A stretch of DNA of 64,000 nucleotides, from positions 53,914,064-53,978,063 of the forward strand of contig CAMZMU010000063.1 in assembly GCA_947311845.1 (NCBI GenBank). Reading direction: 5' to 3'. The notes beneath the pieces were generated by a model. It was given only the letters and a program-made list of their open reading frames with translations, was not told where the DNA came from and did no database searches. The first letter of the stretch is position 1. Every line of letters starts with the position of its first letter. A program made the position numbers and the translations under genes. Positions 57,770 through 64,000 of this stretch are shown here, piece after piece. Source of the DNA: Poa pratensis (lineage: Eukaryota > Streptophyta > Magnoliopsida > Poales > Poaceae).

Positions 57770-59087
57770 TGATGTCTACGTGTGCTTCTATTCTTGTAGA
57801 CAGTGTTGGGCCTCCAAGAGCAGAGGTTTGTAGAACAGCAGCAAGTTTCCCTTAAGTGAATCACCCAAGGTTTATCGAACTCAGGGAGGTAGAGGTCAAA
57901 GATATTCCTCTCAAGCAACCCTGCAATTAAGATACAAGAAGTCTCTTGTGTCCCCAACACACCCAATACACTTGTCAGATGTATAGGTGCACTAGTTCGG
58001 CGAAGAGATAGTGAAATACAAGTGATAGGGATGATTATAAGTAGTAATTGCAATCTGGAATAAAAATGGCAGCAAGCAAACATGTAGCAGAACTTGTTGT
58101 AAACGGTGTTTCAATGCTTAGAAACAAGGCCTAGGGATCATACTTTCACTAGTGGACACTCTCAATAATGATCTCATAACTGAATAAGTAAAAGCTACTC
58201 TTAAACACTCTCTTGTTGGATAACAAACACCATTCATTGTGTAGGGCTACAAAAGCACACCTCAAGCCGGAGTAAACAAGCGCCACAACGTCATAAAGGA
58301 ATCACACACGGTGCACACACTGTCACCTTTACACCGTGGAGAGTACCGGAGTTCATATTAAAGTAACCTATAGAGTGCATAATAGATAAAGAGCAACATC
58401 TACTTATTCAACTAGATTACAAAGCTCATGATCACATAAAGATCACACCATGGGAGAGAGAGATGAACCACATAGCTACCGGTAGAGCCCTCAGCCTCGG
58501 GGGAGAACTACTCCCTCCTCATCATGGGAGTCAGCAGCGGCGATGAAGATGGCGGTGGTGTCGATGGAGATGACTCCGGGGGCAATTCCCCGTCCCGGCA
58601 GCGTGCCGGAACAGAGACTTCTGTCCCCCGAAACTTGTCGTCGATGGCGGCGGCGCTGCGGAACTCTTCTGGAAATATGACTTGGTATCTTAGGGTTTTC
58701 GCGTCTGAGGCAATATATAGGCGAAGGGGCGATGTCGGTGGAGGCTCGAGGGGCCCACACCACCTGTTGGCGCGGCAGGGGGCCCACCCGCGCCGGGGTG
58801 TGGTTTGGCCACCTCGGGCCCTCCTTCGTCTCTCCTTCGGACTCCGTGACGGCGCTGGAAAAATAAGGACGTGGCCTTTTGTTTCGTGCAATTCCGAGAA
58901 TATTCGCAGAAGTACTTTTCTGAAACCAAAAACAGCAGAAAACAGGGAACTGGCACTGTGGCATCTTGTTAATAGGTTAGTCCCAGAAAATGCATAAAAG
59001 TGATATGAAGTGTATATAAAACATGTAGCAATTGGTATAATATAAGCATGGAACATCAGAAATTATAGATACGTTGGAGACGTATCA
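57770..59087 (-). repeat. Inner LTR C (1318 bp), 5' LTR of the array
   Basis: Rightmost LTR of the array; its outer end at 59087 abuts outer gag sequence (GCAAT...), the original insertion edge. TATA box CTATATATTG on the minus strand at 58720-58711. Confidence 0.92.
58711..58720 (-). promoter_or_regulatory. TATA box in inner LTR C
   Basis: CTATATATTG on the minus strand, about 367 bases into the LTR, also present in LTRs A and B. Probable U3 promoter. Confidence 0.5.
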
Positions 59088-60508
59088 GCAATTTCAAACG
59101 CTTTGCAGAAGTAGTAGAGACATTACCAACACCAATAACATTACCATCAATAGTAGGAGGCTTACTAGCATGTAAAACATTAGCATTACTAGTGGTGGTG
59201 ATAGTACAAACTCTAACTATACTATTCTCTTTTTCAAGTTCTTCCTCTTTTTCCCACCTAGCATGCAATTCAGCCAACATCCTAATATTATTATCAATTC
59301 GAACTTGGATGGCATTTGCTGTAGCAAATGACTTAATATCTTTAACTTCATTAGGCATAACTTTCAGTTTTAGAATTTCAACATCATGAGCAAGACTATC
59401 AACTTTAGAAGCAAGATCATCAATTTTTTCAAACTTTTCCTCAACAGTTTTATTGAAAGCTTTTTGTGTGCTAATAAATTCTTTAAGCATAGCTTCAAGA
59501 TCAGAGGACACACTTCTATTGTTGCTGTAGGAATTACCATAAAAATTGCCATAACCATTTGAAGGATAAGGCTTATAGTTGTTGCTACCAAAATTATTCC
59601 TATAAGCATTGTTGTTGAAGTTGTTGTTTTTAATGAAGTTTACATCAACATGCTCTTCTTGAGCAACCAATGAAGCTAAAGGAACATTATTAGGATCAAC
59701 ATGAGATCTACCATTCACAAGCATAGACATAATAGCATCAATCTTATCACTCAAAGAGGAGGTTTCTTCAACAGAATTTACCTTCTTACCTAGAGGAGCT
59801 CTTTCGGTGTGCCATTCGGAATAGTTGATCATCATATCATCAAGTAGCTTTGTTGCTGCACCTAAAGTGATGGACATAAAGGTTCCTCCAGAGGCTGAAT
59901 CCAATAAGTTCCTTGAGGAAAAATTTAATCCTGCATAAAAGGTTTGGATGATCATCCAAATAGTCAGTTCATGAGTGGGACAATTCTTCACCAAAGATTT
60001 CATTCTTTCCCAAACTTGAGCAACATGTTCATTATCAAGTTGTTTAAAATTCACTCAAAATTTTGTTTAAAAAATCTCAAAAAAAAAAAAGTTGTTTAAA
60101 ATTCATAATGCTACTTCTCAAGGATATAATCTTAGCAGGAGGATAATATTTCCCAATGAAAGCATCTTTGCATTTTGTCCAAGAATCAATACTATTTCTA
60201 GGCAAAGAAAGCAACCATTCTTTAGCTCTTCCTCTCAAGGAGAAAGGAAAAAGTTTCAGTTTTATAATATCCCCATCCATATCCTTATACTTTTGCATTT
60301 CACAAAGTTCAACAAAGTTATTAAGATGGGCAGCAGCATCATCAGTACTAACACCAGAAAATTGCTCTTTCATAACAAGATTTAATAGAGCAGGTTTAAT
60401 TTCATAAAATTCTGCTTTAGAAGCAGGTGGAGCAATAGGAGTGCATATGAAATCATTGTTGTTTGTGCTAGTGAAGTCACACAACTTAGTGTTCTCAGGA
60501 GTACTCAT
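59088..60508 (-). pseudogene. Gag of the outer LTR retrotransposon (Ty3/gypsy type), broken
   Basis: Begins MSTPENTKLCDFTSTNN at 60508 and carries a Retrotrans_gag-type region: AAHLNNFVELCEMQ, LFPFSLRGRAKEWLLSLP, SWTKCKDAFIGKYYPPAK, then after an insertion VAQVWERMKSLVKNCP, QTFYAGLNFSSRNLLD and SGGTFM. An Asn/Tyr-rich stretch and a coiled-coil-like section follow. Two lesions: a 37-base A-rich insert with 15-base duplication at 60054-60090 breaks the frame, and the inner array interrupts it at 59088 in mid-codon after AKRLKLL. No zinc knuckle or protease is visible before the break. Confidence 0.88.
60054..60105. mobile_element. Tiny A-tailed insertion (37 bp) with 15-bp target duplication in gag
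   Basis: GTTGTTTAAAATTCA occurs at 60039-60053 and again at 60091-60105, flanking 37 bases that end in an A-run of about 12. This is the signature of LINE-mediated insertion with extreme 5' truncation. Confidence 0.75.
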
Positions 60509-60669
60509 TTTGAAAAACAAAATCAAACCGAAATAAGCAAGTAACTAATTTTTTTTGTGTTTTTGATAAAGAGAGCAAACAAGACTAAATAAAAATAAAC
60601 TAAGCAAGACAAATAACAAAGTAAAGAGATTGGGTATGAGAGACTCCCCTTGCAGAAGCAATTCGGTTT

Positions 60670-60687
60670 TCCCCGGCAACGGCGCCA
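60670..60687 (-). other. Primer binding site (tRNA-Asp) of the outer element
   Basis: TGGCGCCGTTGCCGGGGA on the minus strand, 10 bases beyond the 5' LTR end at 60698. Two further copies lie inside the LTR at 60727-60744 (exact) and 60784-60801 (two changes). Confidence 0.88.
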
Positions 60688-60697
60688 GAAAACGTGT

Positions 60698-62416
60698 TGC
60701 TAGCGCTAAGTTGACGAGGGAATATCTCCCCGGCAACGGCGCCAGAAAACGTGTTGCTAGCGCTAAGTTGACGAGGGAATATCTCCCCGGCAACAGCACC
60801 AGAAACTATGCTTGTACGTCACACGTCAGTTGGGAACCCCAAGAGGAAGGTATGATGAGTGCAGCGGCAAGTTTTCCCTCAGTATGAAACCAAGGCTTAA
60901 TCGAACCAGTAGGAAAACGAGGTTTGCTTCGAAGGTGTTGGTGAAGGAGTGTAGTGCGGCGCAACACCAGGGATTCCGGTGCCAACGTGGAACCTGCACA
61001 ACACAATCAAATTACTTTGCCCCAACTTAACAGTGAGGTTGTCAATCTCACCGGCTTGCTGAAAACAAAGGGTTAAACGTATCGTATGGAAGATGATGTT
61101 TGTTTGCATAAAAAAAGTAGAGAACAATGATTGCAGTAGATTGTATTTTAGATGTAAAAGAATGGACCGGGGTCCACAATTCACTAGTGGTGCCTCTCCA
61201 ATAAGATAACTAACATGCTGGGTAAACAAATTACAGCTGGGCAATTGACAATTGATAAGTGCATATAACATGCATGTGTGAGCTGTGGTATCTACTATGA
61301 GATTCATTTGGGCATTACGACAAAGTACATAGACCGCTATCCAGCATGCATCTATGCCTAAATAGTCCACCTTCAGGTTAACATCCGTACCCCTTCCAGT
61401 ATTAAGTTGCAAGCAACAGACAATTGCATTAAGTAATGTGCGTAATGTAAACAATACATTCATCCTTGAATAAAGCATTGCTGTTTTACCCCTAGTGGCA
61501 ACAACACATCTACAACCTTAGAACTTGCTGTCACTATCCCAGGTTAAATAGAGGTTGAACCCAACTATCATGCATAAATACCCCCTCTTGGAGTTACAAG
61601 TATTCACTTGGCCAAGGCTTCAACAAGTAACGGAGAGCATGCAAGATCACAAATGACATAGACATGATAATATAATATTCAGCTCCACATAGGTATCAAT
61701 ATAAGTCAGATCCCAGCAAACACAACATGTAGCATTACAATAAGATGATCTTGATCATGATAGGCAGCTCACAAGATCTAAACATGATGGCACAAGTGGA
61801 GAAGACAACCATCTAGCTACTGCTATGAACCCATAGTCCAAGGATGAACTACTCACGCATCAGTCCGGAGGCGGGCATGGCGATGTAGAGCCCTCCGGTG
61901 ATGATTCCCCTCTCCGGCAGGGTGCCGGGAAGAGCTTCAGAACCCCCCCCCCCCCCCCGAGTTAGGGTTGACGACGGCGGCGGCAGCGAATATGTTCTGG
62001 ATGAAACGCTCGGTGTTTTAGGGTTTTCACATCTCGGGGAATAAATAGGCGAAGGGGCGATGTCGGCGGACCCCCGAGGGGCCCAAACCACCTGGCGGCA
62101 CGGTGGGGCCCACTGCCGCGCGAGCCTGTGGTTTGGCCACCTCGTGGCTCTCCTTCGTCTCTCCTTCGGACTCCGTGTACGTGTTGGAAAAATAGGGACT
62201 TGGCCTTTTGTTTCGTGCAATTCCGAGAATATTTCCAGAAGTAACTTTCTGAAACCAAAAACAGCAGAAAACAGGGAACTGGCACTGTGGCATCTTGTTA
62301 ATAGGTTAGTCCCAGAAAATGCATAAAAGTGATATGAAGTGTATATAAAACATGTAGCAAATGGTATAATATAAGCATAGAACAGCAGAAATTATGGATA
62401 CGTTGGAGACGTATCA
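60698..62416 (-). repeat. 5' LTR of the outer retrotransposon (1719 bp)
   Basis: Matches 42850-44550. Its U3-side half is also related to inner LTRs, but the part nearer the primer site is unrelated. A 57-base tandem unit (starting 60698 and 60755) contains primer-site sequence. A C-run of about 17 at 61946 is absent from the 3' LTR. Confidence 0.93.
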
Positions 62417-63558
62417 ATGGGGCGGGGCCCAAACGTAAATATCACATGGTAAACTGGCCGGCAATGTGTCGTCCAAAAGAGCGTGGAGGGTTGGGGCTCT
62501 CCCACACCAAAAACATGAACAAGGCCCTGATGATGAAATGGATTTGGAGGCTGTACCAGGACAATAACTCCATCTGGAACACGATTATTAGAGCAAAGTA
62601 TCCGGAAGCCGGGGACATTTTTGCTAGTCAGTCCCAAGGCGGCTCTCAGTTTTGGCGCAGCCTGCACAAGATCAAACACCTCTTCAAGCTTGGTGCAAAA
62701 CACTTGGTGAGAGATGGCGCCAGAACTCTGTTCTGGGCTGACTGGTGGGCGGGTGATGCTCCGTTGAAAGAAAGATTTCCTAGGTTATTCAATATTTGCG
62801 ACAATCCGCTGTTGACAGTCAAGCAGGCGTTCTGCCCTACAGAGGAAGGGGTCGGCTTTCGCAGATCCTTGGATGCATAGACGCTGATGCAGTGGACACA
62901 GCTACAAGTGGAGTGTCAGGATGTTTCGCTTCAGGAGGCCCTGGATGTGATCTCCTGGGCACTTGAACCATCGGGCAAGTTTTCAGTGGCTTCTATGTAC
63001 AATAAACTGTCGCAAGGGGCGACAGTTGCTTATAGCAGGGACATTTGGGCAGCCAAAGTGCCCCTCAAACTTAAAATCTTTACGTGGCAGCTTGTGCTAG
63101 ACCGGCTGCCCTCGGCAAAGCAATTGGTTACGTGTCATGGTCCGTCTGACGGCAAGTGTGCCTTATGTGGGGAACCTGAGGATGCCTCCCACCTGTTTTT
63201 CTCTTGTGTTTTCGCCAAGTTTGGCTGGAGTGTGCTTAGGAGACTGCTTGGTTGCAGTTGGTGTCCTGCTAATTTTCCGCAGTTCTTTGCTATTGTGCAG
63301 TCCTTGTTGGGACAGCAACGCAGAATCAGCTGGGTGTTGTTTTCGGTGCTTTGCTGGGCCCTGTGGACAATTCGTAATAAGCTTGCAATAGAAGCTAAAC
63401 TGCCCAAACACCCTTCTGACCTGGTGTTTAAATTTGCTATGTTTCTACAGGCGTGGGCAAACCTCTCAAAGCAGCAAGATAAGGAGCACCTCCTGATGTT
63501 GGCCAGCAAACTCAAAGGAATATACTCGGAGCTGGCTCCTGGACGGTCTGCTGCCTAA
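62417..63558 (+). pseudogene. LINE ORF2 right half (after the nested insertion)
   Basis: Continues the frame of 42415-42849: GAGPKRKYHMVNWPAMCRP, KERGGLGLSHTKNMNKALM, FWADWWAGDAPLKERFPRL, then an in-frame TAG at 62878-62880, then ALEPSGKFSVASMYNKLS, the zinc-binding domain LKIFTWQLVLDRLPSAKQL with CALCGEPEDASHLFFSC, and LCWALWTIRNKLAIEAK. Ends at TAA 63556-63558. Besides the insertion, the single TAG is the only nonsense seen. The 3' UTR runs to about 63745, ending in a short A-run. Confidence 0.9.
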
Positions 63559-63745
63559 GCTTTCGCTTTTATCCTAGTCTTATCACTCTTATCACCGGTT
63601 TGTTAGCGGGGAGGCCGGCCCCTGAACTCTTTTATTTAGTCGTCATGGCAAGCTGTTGGCCTCAGCATGGTGTAATACCTTGTTCTGAACCTTGGTGCGC
63701 TTTATTAATTTAAAGCCGGGCAGGGATGCCTTGTTTCTAAAAAAA

Positions 63746-64000
63746 GAAATTAAATATTGCACAAGATTAAGCAAATAATTCGCATATCAAATGAATAAAA
63801 TCACATTGTTTACTACAACCAAATATATTTAAAATGGTAGCAAATAAACTGAAGAAAATGAGAAAATACAACTATTGGTTTCCTACGTGAGTCCACATAG
63901 CTCAACCAAATCATTTTGAAATTGGAGGTGAGTGAGTTGGCCAATCAAGTATTTCATGATGAAAATGGAGGAACTACTCAAACATTGCTGCTCCATCCTG
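63746..64000. other. AT-rich sequence after the LINE
   Basis: Nothing recognised. Confidence 0.35.

Larger units (their letters stand above)
42850..62416 (-). mobile_element. Nested LTR retrotransposon complex inserted in the LINE (minus orientation)
   Basis: Outer LTRs 42850-44550 (3' LTR) and 60698-62416 (5' LTR), with the 5-bp target duplication ATGGG at 42845-42849 and 62417-62421. The polypurine tract (AGCTTGGGGATGCT on the minus strand) is at 44551-44565; the primer site is at 60670-60687. A Ty3/gypsy-like gag remnant sits next to the 5' LTR. The rest of the outer interior is replaced by the tandem array of a related non-autonomous element (47494-59087) and a chimeric interior (44551-47493). 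No protease, reverse transcriptase or integrase is recognisable. Confidence 0.92.

Noticed and set aside
47494..59087. Tandem array as a CRISPR-like or satellite repeat
   Set aside because: Units are whole LTR elements with primer site and polypurine tract, so unequal LTR recombination explains it.
60897..61478. 193-residue ORF inside the outer LTR (also 43198-43626)
   Set aside because: Conserved only because the two LTRs are copies; no recognisable domain and it lies in the R-U5 part.

Overview
The window is nuclear DNA from a grass, most likely a Pooideae/Triticeae species (wheat, barley or rye group). The evidence is the mix of intron-containing plant genes with GC-rich, grass-style first exons, Stowaway-type MITEs ending in CTCCCTCC, and LTR retrotransposons whose LTR starts TGATACGTCTCC and which use a tRNA-Asp primer site. 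There is nothing bacterial here, and no tRNA, rRNA or CRISPR was seen.

Left part (1-16 kb), genic. (i) The 3' two thirds of a 1-aminocyclopropane-1-carboxylate synthase gene (ethylene synthesis). (ii) A four-exon gene for a plastid FAX4-like TMEM14 protein; its second intron carries a 2-kb tandem duplication that includes a spare, donor-less copy of exon 3. (iii) A single-exon OVATE-family gene on the minus strand. (iv) A region with an 1.8-kb solo LTR with perfect target duplication and fragments of host genes (an RPT6 proteasome ATPase piece, and possibly a casein-kinase-like piece).

Middle (17-35 kb): a decayed PIF/Harbinger transposon, a poly(A) retroposon, then four genes: a TatD-type DNase with two probable GC-AG introns, a 99-residue two-helix membrane protein, a GDSL esterase/lipase whose intron 2 holds a 5'-truncated LINE, and a CRIB-domain Rho/ROP GTPase-activating protein. 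The last three lie head to tail on the minus strand.

Right part (35.7-64 kb) is almost all mobile DNA. A 4.3-kb hAT element has an 8-bp target duplication and an apparently intact five-exon transposase. A LINE reverse-transcriptase gene is split by 19.6 kb of nested LTR retrotransposon (42850-62416, duplication ATGGG). Inside it is a tandem LTR-internal-LTR-internal-LTR array of a second, non-autonomous element of about 5.1 kb per unit. That element has no gag or pol but has a 292-residue ORF immediately after the primer binding site. The outer element's LTRs have absorbed two extra primer-binding-site units.

The most interesting points are the undescribed ORF in the gag position, the primer-site-containing LTR extension, the tandem LTR array and its inferred recombination history, the intact hAT transposase, and the decoy exon of the FAX4-like gene. 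All assignments come from reading the sequence; no database search was possible.
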